Source: Nostoc edaphicum CCNP1411 (GTDB lineage Bacteria; Cyanobacteriota; Cyanobacteriia; Cyanobacteriales; Nostocaceae). From it: a DNA stretch of 64,000 nucleotides. The notes beneath the pieces were generated by a model that saw only the letters and a program-made list of their open reading frames with translations, did no database searches and was not told the DNA's origin. Shown piece after piece: positions 1 to 8,481 of this stretch (position 1 is its first letter; each line of letters starts with the position of its first letter). Both the position numbers and the translations under genes were made by a program. The stretch spans positions 4,030,001-4,094,000 of the forward strand of contig NZ_CP054698.1 in the NCBI RefSeq assembly GCF_014023275.1, read 5' to 3'.

Positions 1-1
1 T

Positions 2-661
2 TGGGTGGCTGCTCAACTTGAGTTAGCCGCAGGTGAAAAATTGCCAGATGTGATTCAGGTGTTTCGTCCTCAGTCTCTAAGTTTAATTGAAGCGGCTGGA
101 CGCAATTTAAGTATTAATGTCGAACCTACCCGCTACACCTTGGCGTTAAAGCAATGGTTACAAGAAAAGCAGTATCCCTCAGCGCTAGATAAACCACCCC
201 CAGCACCATTACCAGAAAACCTTTGGGGAGAACAATGGCGTTTTGCGAGTCTAGCTGCTAGTGATGTAGAAACGATATTTAGCGATCGCCCCATTCCCAT
301 TTTGCACATCCCAGAACATCTCAAACCGATCAATTTAGGTTTGGCATCAACAGTCCCCGTTCCTGGTGTGGTAATTTATGGTGGACGGCAATCAATGCGC
401 CTAGTACGGTGGTTGCAGCAAGCCCGTTCTGTGGCATTAAACTATATTTCTGGCGCACCAGATGGCTTAATTTTAGAAGCTGGCTTGGTGGATAGATGGA
501 TTGTTGCCACATTTGAAGATCCAGAAGTTACAACAGCAGCCCAAGCATTTGAACAACGGAAACAGCAAAGCCGAGGATTGCATTTTTTGTTAGTTCAACC
601 AGATGATTCTGGGATGACTTATAGCGGCTTTTGGTTATTGCGGTCAGAAAATGGATATTAA
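2..661 (+). CDS. Tab2/Atab2-like RNA-binding protein (DUF1092), 5' end missing
   Basis: The frame is open from the first bases of the window (W-V-A-A-Q-L-E) to a TAA, so about 219 C-terminal residues are present and the start lies outside. The sequence looks like the C-terminal part of the Tab2/Atab2 family (DUF1092), with conserved stretches LPDVIQVFRPQ, SINVEPTRYT and a final GFWLL. In algae and plants these proteins bind RNA and are needed for photosystem I (psaB) translation or assembly; the cyanobacterial role is only inferred from that. No membrane segment is visible, so it is probably cytoplasmic. Family identified from memory of the pattern; fairly sure. Confidence 0.72.
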   Translation, partial: WVAAQLELAAGEKLPDVIQVFRPQSLSLIEAAGRNLSINVEPTRYTLALKQWLQEKQYPSALDKPPPAPLPENLWGEQWRFASLAASDVETIFSDRPIPILHIPEHLKPINLGLASTVPVPGVVIYGGRQSMRLVRWLQQARSVALNYISGAPDGLILEAGLVDRWIVATFEDPEVTTAAQAFEQRKQQSRGLHFLLVQPDDSGMTYSGFWLLRSENGY

Positions 662-1028
662 TTGCCAAAAATATTATTCTCTTTATTGAGTGAATTTTGA
701 ATTGCTTGTGACTCTTAGCCTCATGCATCAGTATGGTTTGCTGACAATTGTCATGCCATTTCGACTCGGAAGCAAACAAGTCCCCTACGTTGTGAATATG
801 AAAGCTTGTGGTTTATAGGTATCAAGTAATCTCGTTATTTCAAAAAATAGCGTACCTCGTGTATCAACAAACCCTTCTCTTGTGCCAGCATGAGAAAAAG
901 ATTGACAAGGAAATCTAGCTAGTAAAAATTCATGTCATACAAATTACTATAGGGGCACAATATATTATTGTGCCCCTACGCCTATGGTCTATTCAATTAA
1001 AAATCGCTGTAAGTTAGTTTGTTATTTC
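662..1028. other. Gene-free spacer with one strong hairpin
   Basis: 367 bases between the Tab2-like gene and the converging DUF2470 gene. The only clear structure is an inverted repeat at 952-976: an 11-bp stem GGGGCACAATA with a 3-base loop. It lies between convergent genes and could end transcripts from both sides, although no T-run follows it on the plus strand. No supportable small gene seen. Confidence 0.6.
952..976. repeat. Perfect inverted repeat between convergent genes
   Basis: Arms 952-962 and 966-976 are perfectly complementary (GGGGCACAATA), loop TAT. Copies of GGGGCACAATATATTGTGCCCC-like palindromes are common in cyanobacterial spacers. The position suggests a bidirectional transcription end, but this is inference. 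Confidence 0.6.
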
Positions 1029-1313
1029 CTACTTAGTTTTCACCCGCGCTTGCTTCACCATCGCAATCAGAGTTTGATGGGCATCTTCCGCATCTGCTAA
1101 AACATGATCAAATTGAATGCGAACTGGTACAGGCTCGCCATTCACTTGCACTGTTAAATCCATACCCTGTGCATCAATTGAAAGCATTTCGGCTGCGATC
1201 GCATCTGTCACACCACCAAAAGCTTTAGCATAAATAACTACAGCATCAGCATGATCATCATTCATATGCTTGCAGATGCGCGAACTAATTTCAGGAGAAA
1301 AATCTTTAGACAT
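1029..1313 (-). CDS. DUF2470 (HugZ C-terminal-like) protein
   Basis: A 94-residue protein starting at MSKDFSPEIS; an in-frame ATG seven codons upstream (1334) is possible but adds only MATFNLT. It matches the DUF2470 domain that forms the C-terminal part of HugZ-type haem-binding or haem-degrading proteins and of plant chloroplast proteins. The hallmark is the histidine/acid-rich ICKHMNDDHADAV near the N-terminus, followed by GMDLTV and VRIQFDHVL. Here the domain stands alone. Cytoplasmic, no signal peptide. Substrate unknown; haem or tetrapyrrole binding is only a family-level guess. Confidence 0.75.
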   Translation of the reverse strand: MSKDFSPEISSRICKHMNDDHADAVVIYAKAFGGVTDAIAAEMLSIDAQGMDLTVQVNGEPVPVRIQFDHVLADAEDAHQTLIAMVKQARVKTK

Positions 1314-1602
1314 TGTGAGATTAAAAGTGGCCAATACGGCAAGAGTCTAAATTCTCACCTAAGTAGATGAGATTTGCCAATATTTCAAATTAGCAGAAAA
1401 GGCATTAGTCTTGCACCATCGTTATTATAAGTGATATCTGAAAAACAATTGCCGTTGTATATATTTGATAAGTTAAGTTTATTACTCGTACAACAATTAA
1501 ATTAAAATAAACATTATCCAGTATTTTTACCTTTAATTGCGGAAAGCAAACAGCGTAAACTGTAGCAGAAGTATTAGCCAAAACTATTGTAGCTAAGAGA
1601 CA

Positions 1603-2358
1603 ATGAGCGAAATTAGCCCCAGACGAATTGTAATTGGGGATGTGCATGGACACTATGAAGGTTTAATGACATTGTTGGAGGCGATCGCCCCCACATCAGA
1701 AGATCAAGTCTATTTTCTGGGAGACTTAATTGATCGCGGTCCCCATAGCGCACAAGTAGTTAATTTTGTCAAGCGAAATAACTACTCATGTTTATTGGGA
1801 AATCACGAGCAGATGTTATTAAACATTCTGACCAATGAAAAGACTTCCGCCTCGACGATGCAAGCATGGCTGTATGGTGGAGGACAAGCTACCGTGGCCA
1901 GTTACCAAGAGGCTCCAATTCCTGATGACCATCTGGATTGGTTAAAAACTTTGCCTACATACATTGACTTGGGGGATATTTGGTTAACTCATGCTGGTGT
2001 TGACCCTTCCAAGTCAGTGACAGAGCAAACAGCCGATGAACTGTGCTGGATACGAGAGGAATTTCACAGCATTGAAAAACCCTACTTTCCAGATAAGCAA
2101 ATTATTATCGGTCACACCATTACCTTTACTCTGCCGGGTGTTTCTCCTGGTAAACTGGCACAAGGAAAGGGATGGCTAGACATAGATACTGGCGCTTATC
2201 ATCCCCGGAGTGGCTGGTTGACTGGACTGGATGTCACAAATGACTTGGTTTATCAAGTTAACATATTTAAAAACTATATCCGTGTCCTGCCCTTAGAAGA
2301 AGTTGTAATTAACGTTGATCCAGCCAAGATTAAAGTTGATCGTCGCAATAAGAATTGA
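1603..2358 (+). CDS. Metallophosphoesterase of the PPP (serine/threonine phosphatase-like) type
   Basis: A 251-residue protein with the full dimetal phosphoesterase signature: GDVHGH at about 12-17, GDLIDRG at 40-46, LGNHE at 65-69, then THAG and GHT in the second half. These supply the Asp, His and Asn ligands for two metal ions. The size and spacing fit the bacterial PPP family (PrpA/ApaH-like), which can act on phosphoproteins or dinucleoside polyphosphates; sequence alone does not tell which. The start ATG at 1603 has a purine-rich AAGAGA just upstream. It is transcribed alone, facing the M48 protease gene. Cytoplasmic. Confidence 0.88.
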   Translation: MSEISPRRIVIGDVHGHYEGLMTLLEAIAPTSEDQVYFLGDLIDRGPHSAQVVNFVKRNNYSCLLGNHEQMLLNILTNEKTSASTMQAWLYGGGQATVASYQEAPIPDDHLDWLKTLPTYIDLGDIWLTHAGVDPSKSVTEQTADELCWIREEFHSIEKPYFPDKQIIIGHTITFTLPGVSPGKLAQGKGWLDIDTGAYHPRSGWLTGLDVTNDLVYQVNIFKNYIRVLPLEEVVINVDPAKIKVDRRNKN

Positions 2359-2421
2359 GGGGGAGTGGGGAGATGAGGGAGATAACCAATGCCCAATGCC
2401 CAATTCCCAAGACTCTCAAGA

Positions 2422-3279
2422 CTACGCTAATGGTCGAATATTAGCTTTATAACTAGCGTTATCCAAGCCATATTTTCCATTACTAGGTTGGGAGTTAATA
2501 GCACGTTTAAGGCCATTAATGCGATCGCTCGTTCCGGGGTGTGTACTCAAAAATGTTGGCACAGAACCACCCTTTTTCAGCAGCTTTTGCATAAAAGAAA
2601 CCATCCCAGACTGGGCATAACCAGCGCGTGTCAAAGTTCTTAACCCTCTTTGGTCAGCATCAAATTCATCACTACGACTGCGGGGACGATTCAAAGCAAG
2701 TTCTACACCAATACCCACAGCTGCATTGCGATCTAAACCACTTGCTGTTGCTAAACCACTTGCGATCGCTTTTTGCCGCATCTGTTTAACTAGGTGTTTA
2801 CCGCCAATATGACCAATTTCATGGGCGATGACACTTGCAAGTTCCGCTTCATTATCGGCAGCTTTCAGCAAACCCGTGTGGACATATACATAACCTCCTA
2901 GAGTAGCAAAGGCATTAATAGCATCATCTTCAACCACTTGGAAGGTATAGGGAAGATTGGGGCGATCGCTATTAGCTGCTAAACGCCGACCAATTTGTTC
3001 GACATAGGCATTAACATTAGAATTTCGGTAAAGTCGGACTTGACTTCCCAGTATTTGCTGATTAATCTGCTTACCAATATCAGTTTCCTGGCGATCGGAT
3101 ATATTAGAAAGCTGAAGTACCTGGACTCCCTGCAATATCAGAGGCAAGAAGTCTAAAGTTCTTCCCGGTAAGGGTGTACTCAGGCAGAGACTCAGGGCGA
3201 CTACCACCGAAATTAGGGGATAAAACCAGCGGCGCCGCCACATACGGTAATTTGTAACAAAACCTTTCCAATTGAACAT
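2422..3279 (-). CDS. M48 family metalloprotease (BepA/Loi-type), exported
   Basis: A 285-residue protein. A basic N-terminus (YRMWRRRW) and a hydrophobic segment at about 19-36 indicate a signal peptide or membrane anchor. The zinc site HEIGH is at 153-157 and the third ligand lies in DEFDADQRG near 205, the typical M48C arrangement. Relatives such as BepA and YcaL act in the periplasm on outer-membrane protein assembly; a similar quality-control role in the periplasm or thylakoid lumen is inferred. Unlike BepA it has no C-terminal TPR domain. Monocistronic, ending head-on to the phosphoesterase gene. Confidence 0.88.
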   Translation of the reverse strand: MFNWKGFVTNYRMWRRRWFYPLISVVVALSLCLSTPLPGRTLDFLPLILQGVQVLQLSNISDRQETDIGKQINQQILGSQVRLYRNSNVNAYVEQIGRRLAANSDRPNLPYTFQVVEDDAINAFATLGGYVYVHTGLLKAADNEAELASVIAHEIGHIGGKHLVKQMRQKAIASGLATASGLDRNAAVGIGVELALNRPRSRSDEFDADQRGLRTLTRAGYAQSGMVSFMQKLLKKGGSVPTFLSTHPGTSDRINGLKRAINSQPSNGKYGLDNASYKANIRPLA

Positions 3280-3673
3280 AATACGCTTTGAAGATTATTT
3301 CGGGAGAACATAAAATAATGAGACAAATTATGAGACGGATTTAGAGTATTCTAAGTTGCAATTCTTAACTCAAGACCAAAGGATTTGTTATACAGATAAT
3401 CCTTACGCAAATCTACTGAACTGGGCGGCGCTAGGGATTCCCTCTAGAGATAGGTTTTAACACTAGATTCTACTTTCTAGATACGTCAGTCTTAATAGGT
3501 ACAAGTTTAAGGTTTAGCTGCCACTCCTCGGAACTTGCGAACTCGTGATAAACTGTCGCATAACCGCAATCCTCGAATGCTTTGAGTTATTACCAAATAG
3601 GGAAAATTGCCGTTCCCATCAAAAACCTTCTTGCTACAATCAATTACTTCGCTATTACCTCGGAAAAGTTTTT
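3280..3673. other. Spacer between divergent M48 and DUF4330 genes
   Basis: About 390 bases between two divergently transcribed genes, so it should hold both promoters. It is A+T-rich around 3300-3420 and I cannot single out convincing -35/-10 boxes. An open frame from 3545 extends the DUF4330 gene by 43 codons, but this part lacks family similarity. Confidence 0.4.
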
Positions 3674-4204
3674 ATGGCTATTTTAGATTCAAAAGGTCGT
3701 TTGTTCGGCAAAATCAACCTCCTAGATTTAGGTGCTGCGCTGGTAACTCTGCTAGTTATATTTGTCATATTGTCTACCTTCTTGTCTAGCTTGGGTCTTG
3801 CCCAAATCGGTGAGAAAATAGTACCGATAGAAGTAGACTTAGTAGTTCGTGGTTTGAATGTACGCGATCCTGAGCAATTATTTAATAACGGCTTAAAAAC
3901 AGGCGGAAAAACTAATGTGATTATCCGCAATCAACCTTATGGGCAAATTGAGATTAAATCTGTTCAGCAGCTACCTAGAACAGTCAATGTTTTCCAACCT
4001 GATGGCACTGTTAAAGAATTGCCAGATCCAAAGACCAATAATTTTAGCACAGATATGCTTTTGACCTTAGAAGGCAAAGCCAAGCAGACCGAAAGCGGAC
4101 TAGTTCTAGGTAGCAGTAAAGTTAAAATTGGTATGCCATTTGAGTTAGAAGGCTTTAACTACAACTTTAATGCAACTGTTATTGATATCAGATTTGACAA
4201 ATAG
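3674..4204 (+). CDS. DUF4330 domain protein, membrane-anchored
   Basis: 176 residues starting MAILDSKGRLFGKINLLDLGA, the typical beginning of the cyanobacterial DUF4330 family. For that reason I prefer the ATG at 3674 over the longer frame opening at 3545. One transmembrane segment (about 17-39) is followed by a soluble domain rich in beta strands (IEVDLVVRGLN, NVIIRNQPYGQIEIKSV). The function is unknown; topology suggests an N-terminal anchor with the domain on the periplasmic or lumenal side. Single gene with a repeat cluster behind it. Confidence 0.82.
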   Translation: MAILDSKGRLFGKINLLDLGAALVTLLVIFVILSTFLSSLGLAQIGEKIVPIEVDLVVRGLNVRDPEQLFNNGLKTGGKTNVIIRNQPYGQIEIKSVQQLPRTVNVFQPDGTVKELPDPKTNNFSTDMLLTLEGKAKQTESGLVLGSSKVKIGMPFELEGFNYNFNATVIDIRFDK

Positions 4205-4324
4205 TATTCACATTTTGTCTTATATATTTCTCCATCTCCAACAGGAAAAATAACTGGCATAAACTGGGTGAAATCAAAACTGTGCAGAGCAATTACATAA
4301 GACGTGTGTGTACATAACAGACAA

Positions 4325-4425
4325 AACCCGCGTAGGCGGGTTTCCAATTTCTTAAGTCCGCGCCCTTGGCCTTCCCGGAGGGTAGGCCAAGGGCGAACGT
4401 TTGTGTAGCCGCAATTTCTAATCGC
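4325..4425. repeat. Nested palindromic repeat element (copy 1)
   Basis: Hairpin AACCCGC-GTAG-GCGGGTT at 4325-4342 and a second motif TGTGTAGCCGC..TTCTA.TCGC at 4402-4425 match the compact element at 16210-16256. Here about 58 bases separate the two parts, and this insert is itself palindromic: 11-bp arms at 4361-4371 and 4385-4395 (CGCCCTTGGCC). It looks like one repeat inserted in another. Lies downstream of both convergent genes. Confidence 0.65.
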
Positions 4426-4462
4426 CAGGTATATTTGCAAAACTGAGATGCTACTAAATAAC

Positions 4463-5359
4463 CTAATTAAGCAAAGGCAAATATTTGCGAATTAATCCAA
4501 TTGTCACTGCTGGTAATTCCAACTGCGGTGTTAACCCCACATCTTCTAATTGTTGAAAAAATCGGATCGCTTGGGGATTAATTTCGGCAAGGCGGCGACC
4601 AATTGAGGGCCCTGTAAATTCTGACTTTTGTCCCCAAATAATGGCGGTGGGGGTAATTAACTGTTGAATGTAAAGGGATAAATCAAAGCATAAATCGCCA
4701 CGTACAAATGACAATGCCGCATACTCAGCATTAGGTTGTTGGGCAGATTGTAGATAAGCATCTACAATTTCTTCGTACACTCGATTAGATTTAGCAAATT
4801 GCCGTTGTTCCAAAAAGCCGCGAATACCGCCACTGGTAGCAATTCCAGCGCTGTAAAGTAAGCGATCAACAACAGGAACGCTAACTAACTGAGCAAAAAA
4901 ACTACGGGAGTAGTCTTCGCCAAAATCGGAAAGTCCGGCGGGGGTGGTAAGAATTAAAGACTTGAATAAATCAGGATGGTCTGCTGCTACCCGAATTGTA
5001 AATGCTCCGGTCAAAGAAGAAGCGATCGCTGTTACTGGCCCAGTACAAGTTTGCTCAAAAAACTCCCGAATCGTGATCAAATAATCCTCAATCTTATAAC
5101 TCCGTGCTGGATGCTCAGACCTACCCCAACCAATCAAATCTGGCGCAATCACGCGATATTCAGCCGCAAAAGCTGGATAAACTTTCGACCACTCATAAGC
5201 AGAAGATCCACCACCAAAACCATGTAGAAACACTAAAGTTTCCCGATCATCTTTGGCAGTCACATCATCCAGCCAAGGTTCTCCAGCAGCAGTATAATAT
5301 ACCATTCTACCTAGTGAGGTATTTATGGAGCGTTGTTCAAATCCTATTGGTTGAAACAT
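4463..5359 (-). CDS. Alpha/beta-hydrolase-fold protein with incomplete catalytic triad
   Basis: 298 residues from the ATG at 5359 (MFQPIGFEQR); the frame extends 13 codons further without support. It has the alpha/beta-hydrolase layout: oxyanion region FLHGFGGG (44-51), DLIGWGRSE (74-82), nucleophile elbow IASSLTG with Ser115, cap region, and strand WGQKSEF (242-248). The usual acid position (WGxxD) is Ser246, and the usual catalytic His in GHxPxxExP is Leu276 (VGLTPQLELP). Two of three triad residues therefore appear missing, which suggests a non-hydrolytic role or a relocated triad. Similar sequences seem common in cyanobacteria, but I cannot check. No signal peptide. Confidence 0.78.
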   Translation of the reverse strand: MFQPIGFEQRSINTSLGRMVYYTAAGEPWLDDVTAKDDRETLVFLHGFGGGSSAYEWSKVYPAFAAEYRVIAPDLIGWGRSEHPARSYKIEDYLITIREFFEQTCTGPVTAIASSLTGAFTIRVAADHPDLFKSLILTTPAGLSDFGEDYSRSFFAQLVSVPVVDRLLYSAGIATSGGIRGFLEQRQFAKSNRVYEEIVDAYLQSAQQPNAEYAALSFVRGDLCFDLSLYIQQLITPTAIIWGQKSEFTGPSIGRRLAEINPQAIRFFQQLEDVGLTPQLELPAVTIGLIRKYLPLLN

Positions 5360-5889
5360 AAGTATTTTTTTGTTGACTGTAGTTATTAGTTGGCACAAGT
5401 CAAATAAAAGACCTGAAACGCAGAGATACGCAGAGAGGATTTGATAATTTTTCCACGTCCCCGTGTTTTACCCTTGCCGCGTCTTCTTTAGTCACTCTGG
5501 ATGCTTACGTATTTAGTTCAAGCTCCCCGCTCATTGTTATTATCAACTAACCAATCACTTTAAGGCTTCTCACCACCGTCAGATTAAGTAGATATAAAAT
5601 TACTGGATTACTTGTAAAGATTTGGTGATTTTTTTTCATAACAAAAAGTAACTTAACGTTGAAATTACTGTTTTATAAGGCTTTTTAATGGTAGCGAGGA
5701 TCACTCCAGAGTAAATCCAGCATAAGTTTTTATGGTAGTGTATCAAAAAACTGATAAATAATTTTCAGCGTGAAAAATAGTTAAAACGCTCATTTTAATA
5801 AGCTATTAATTCTACTTTTATACGCAGAAATTATCATTTAACGTATAAAAAATACATTATTATCTAAGTATATAGTAAGGCGGAATGTC
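5360..5889. other. Gene-free, A+T-rich spacer
   Basis: About 530 bases between divergent genes. 5408-5440 holds the short direct repeat CGCAGAGATACGCAGAGAGG, a motif often scattered in Nostoc spacers. 5600-5885 is very A+T-rich and probably includes the promoter of the gene at 5890. No small gene or clear hairpin found. Confidence 0.4.
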
Positions 5890-6474
5890 ATGGTAAAGCA
5901 GGCTACTCTTCAATCAAATAAAATACCAACGATTGAAGATGCTAAATTTGCGCTTGACAAGTTTAATATACAAAACGAAATTAAAGCTTCAGCTGGGCGG
6001 AGTCAGATCGACCCAGTAATTGACGTTGCCCAAGTAACTGCACCTACTTGTATTTGTTTAGACTTAGAAGACTTGAAGTGTTTTGAAGCAGTAGAGCATC
6101 AGTATGAACGCTGGGGAGTAATTTTTCACAATTCTCTAGCAATACAGCCATCAAATCCAGCATTTCCAACCTATTCAGGGCTAACAGTCTTAATGGGAGC
6201 GCCCAAAAGCGGATTTTTAGAAGCGACTTTCTTGCGTCCGGTTAACTCAGTTAGCGCCTTTGTCACTAGTTCGCAACGGCTAGTGCTTTCCGCCTACGAT
6301 CGCAATCGACAACTGCTTGCTCAAACTGCACTACCAGGCTCTAATCTTGCCAATTCCGACTCAGCAATTCCCCCCAATGCCTTATTATCTATAAGTGCGA
6401 ATAACATCTACAGCGTTACCTTCTGTGCTTTTAATGGTCAATTCACCCTTGATCAGTTTCGTTTTTGTCTTTAA
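5890..6474 (+). CDS. Unknown protein with PEP-CTERM-type beta-sandwich pattern
   Basis: 194 residues. Residues about 55-193 follow a pattern seen in secreted cyanobacterial and PEP-CTERM-associated beta-sandwich modules: LDLEDL, then QYERWGVIFHN, SGLTVLMG, ATFLRPVNSVSAFV, LVLSAYDRNRQLLAQT, and an ending IYSVTFCAFNGQFTLDQFRF. Unlike those proteins it has no signal peptide and no C-terminal sorting anchor; the first 50 residues are hydrophilic. The pattern suggests a carbohydrate- or protein-binding fold, but this is inference. The start at 5890 follows TAAGGCGGAATGTC, with GGCGG as a weak ribosome site. Transcribed alone. Confidence 0.6.
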   Translation: MVKQATLQSNKIPTIEDAKFALDKFNIQNEIKASAGRSQIDPVIDVAQVTAPTCICLDLEDLKCFEAVEHQYERWGVIFHNSLAIQPSNPAFPTYSGLTVLMGAPKSGFLEATFLRPVNSVSAFVTSSQRLVLSAYDRNRQLLAQTALPGSNLANSDSAIPPNALLSISANNIYSVTFCAFNGQFTLDQFRFCL

Positions 6475-6661
6475 TTTAGGACTTACGTACAAAATGCCCT
6501 TGCTCTGAGGGATTTAAAATGGTATGTTTGTTTCCGCTGTGCTGTACTAGTCTACTATCCGAGCATAAAACTGGGCATCTTGTAGTTTGGGTCTTCATCC
6601 TTTCTTCATCCATAGTAAAACTTATACAATAGGTAATTTCGTAATCAAGTAGGTAAACACT

Positions 6662-7435
6662 GTGGCACAGGCTTCGTCTTCTTGGCAGCAATTGATCAAC
6701 CAGATCCCTAACTGGAACTGGTCGCTTCCAAAACTCAAGACAAAGGGAGCCATAAAGCAGCAAACATTTAAGCGCTTCTCTGGGCCTGGAGGATTTCTTG
6801 GGTTCGTGACAGTTGTTGTTGCTATGTTATTGTGGAACTGGAAACTGCTATTGGCTCTCTTAGTCGGCGTTGGAGTAATGGTATTGGTTTACTCAATGCA
6901 GGAGTGGGACTGGCAATTGCGCTGGTCAAAAATACGCAATTTCTTAAATAGTTCAAATCGTCGGTTAGCCCTAGCAGTCATTAGTGGTGGTATTGCTACT
7001 GTCAGCACTTACATGGCGGCGGCAATTTGGGTTGACTCTCACAGTCCGTGGATTGCCGCTGGTGCGATCGCGCAAGGCGTGGGTACTCTGTTAACTTTAA
7101 TTTTATTGGTTTGGCAAATTGTCAACTTTTATGAAAATCGAGAAGAAGACCATCTCGATCAGTTGTTGGTCAATTTAACAGAAAAAGATCCATTGAAACG
7201 GTTGATTGCCCTACGTCAACTAACTAAAGTTATCACCCGTCAGCGAGTTGATTCTTCAGTCCAGCAAGATGTTGTTCAATGCTTGCAACTCCTACTCAGT
7301 CGAGAAGAAGAAGCTGTAGTTCGAGAGGCAGCTTTTAAGAGTTTACAAGCCTGCGATCGCTTACAAGTCCTACCGCCCAAAACAGCATCAACTTTCACAC
7401 CCGTCTCAACAAAAGTAAAACACCACGTTTATTAG
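6662..7435 (+). CDS. Membrane protein with C-terminal armadillo/HEAT-like region
   Basis: 257 residues from a GTG at 6662. Three to four hydrophobic helices lie at about 45-80 (FLGFVTVVVAMLLWNWKLLLALLVGVGVMVLVY), 100-122 and 132-155. A cytosolic C-terminal helical part (165-235) contains LIALRQLTKVI and EAVVREAAFKSLQ, reminiscent of a single HEAT repeat. The function is unknown. It converges on the FtsE gene, and its stop codon TAG at 7433-7435 runs directly into heptamer repeats. The start choice is moderately secure: no ATG occurs before residue 54. Confidence 0.65.
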   Translation: MAQASSSWQQLINQIPNWNWSLPKLKTKGAIKQQTFKRFSGPGGFLGFVTVVVAMLLWNWKLLLALLVGVGVMVLVYSMQEWDWQLRWSKIRNFLNSSNRRLALAVISGGIATVSTYMAAAIWVDSHSPWIAAGAIAQGVGTLLTLILLVWQIVNFYENREEDHLDQLLVNLTEKDPLKRLIALRQLTKVITRQRVDSSVQQDVVQCLQLLLSREEEAVVREAAFKSLQACDRLQVLPPKTASTFTPVSTKVKHHVY

Positions 7436-7529
7436 TCATTTGTCATTTGTCATTTGTCATTTGTCATTGGTTAAATGATGAGTCCTAATTAATTTTCAAT
7501 GCCCCAATCCCCAATCCCCAATCCCCAAT
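7435..7529. repeat. STRR: heptamers GTCATTT and CCCCAAT
   Basis: 7435-7469 holds four GTCATTT units plus a variant. 7502-7529 holds exactly four CCCCAAT units. Seven-base tandem repeats in spacers are the STRR class known from Calothrix and Nostoc. They fill the gap between convergent genes. Confidence 0.85.
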
Positions 7530-7531
7530 AC

Positions 7532-8278
7532 TTATTTTCGAGATAGTCGTCCATTGCGAACTTGGACTACCGGATGATTGCATCGCCGCACTAATTGTTC
7601 GTCGTGGGTGGTAACAATTACTGTAGCCCCAAAAGAATTTAACTTCTGGAGAATCTGGATCACTTGCCAGGAATTATCTGGATCGAGATTTCCAGTAGGC
7701 TCATCTGCCAACAATAAGGGTGGTGTACCAACGATCGCACGGGCAATACTCACCCGCTGTTGCTCTCCCCCTGACAGTTGGTCTGGAAAGCAGTCAGCTT
7801 TACTCAGCAAGCCTACCAGCTTTAAAGTTGGTTCTAAACGTCGTTGAATTTCTTTACGGGTATACCCTTGAGCTTGCAGCACAAAAGTCACATTTTCCGC
7901 TACGGTTCTTTGGGTAATCAGTTTGTAGTCTTGAAACACAATGCCAATCCGTCGCCGCAATAATGACAAGCGATCGCCCCGTAAATCCGCTACATTACAT
8001 TCATCAACAATTACTTCTCCCTGTGTAGCTAACTCTTGCCCATACAGCAGTTTCAAGAGCGTTGATTTACCAGAACCACTTGGCCCCGTGATAAACAGAA
8101 ATTCTCCCTTTCTTACCTCAAGGTTCGCATTTAACAAGGCGTGAGTGCCGTTAGTATAGGTCTTGGTTACAGATTGCAATTGCACCTTTGCAATCGTATT
8201 GCGATCGTGCTGTTGGCTTTCACAGTCCTCTTTATGAACGGATTTGTCTGTTTTAACTTGAGTGGTTAATACTGGCAT
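7532..8278 (-). CDS. ftsE: FtsE-type ABC transporter ATPase
   Basis: 248 residues with Walker [11 protein letters not shown]-loop FQDYKL, signature LSGGEQQR, Walker [13 protein letters not shown] and H-loop TTHD. The combination [16 protein letters not shown] and DEPTGNLDP is characteristic of FtsE, which with the permease FtsX regulates peptidoglycan hydrolysis at division. A hydrophilic N-terminal extension of about 30 residues precedes the domain ([10 protein letters not shown]). No ftsX neighbour is visible; the next gene upstream on the same strand is a glycosyltransferase 200 bp away. Cytoplasmic face of the inner membrane. Confidence 0.82.
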   Translation of the reverse strand: MPVLTTQVKTDKSVHKEDCESQQHDRNTIAKVQLQSVTKTYTNGTHALLNANLEVRKGEFLFITGPSGSGKSTLLKLLYGQELATQGEVIVDECNVADLRGDRLSLLRRRIGIVFQDYKLITQRTVAENVTFVLQAQGYTRKEIQRRLEPTLKLVGLLSKADCFPDQLSGGEQQRVSIARAIVGTPPLLLADEPTGNLDPDNSWQVIQILQKLNSFGATVIVTTHDEQLVRRCNHPVVQVRNGRLSRK

Positions 8279-8350
8279 TGTTAAATTTTCCTCATACCCA
8301 CACCCAAACAGTTTGCCTACTGAGATGTGACATTCCTCTCAAAAATAAGG

Positions 8351-8373
8351 ATTCCCAGGTTTCGCCTGGGAAT
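8351..8373 (-). terminator. Hairpin behind the glycosyltransferase gene
   Basis: Arms ATTCCCAGG (8351-8359) and CCTGGGAAT (8365-8373), loop of five. Read on the minus strand it is followed after a few bases by TTATTTTT. It can end the glycosyltransferase transcript before ftsE. Confidence 0.55.
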
Positions 8374-8453
8374 TTAGAATTCAACAAAGAAAATTTAAAA
8401 TTTTTTGAAAACTTTAATACAAACTAAGTAATAGCACCCAGACTTCGGAATTC

Positions 8454-8481
8454 AGAACTCAGAACTCAGAACTCAGCACTC
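8454..8481. repeat. STRR: heptamer AGAACTC
   Basis: Three AGAACTC units and one AGCACTC variant directly abut the stop codon of the gene at 8482. Same STRR class as 7435-7529. Confidence 0.75.

Noticed and set aside
1405..1653. Minus-strand frame of 82 codons
   Set aside because: Overlaps the start of the phosphoesterase gene, low-complexity hydrophobic sequence, no ribosome site.
6476..6763. Minus-strand frame of 95 codons
   Set aside because: Overlaps the start of the membrane protein gene at 6662 and has no family-like pattern.
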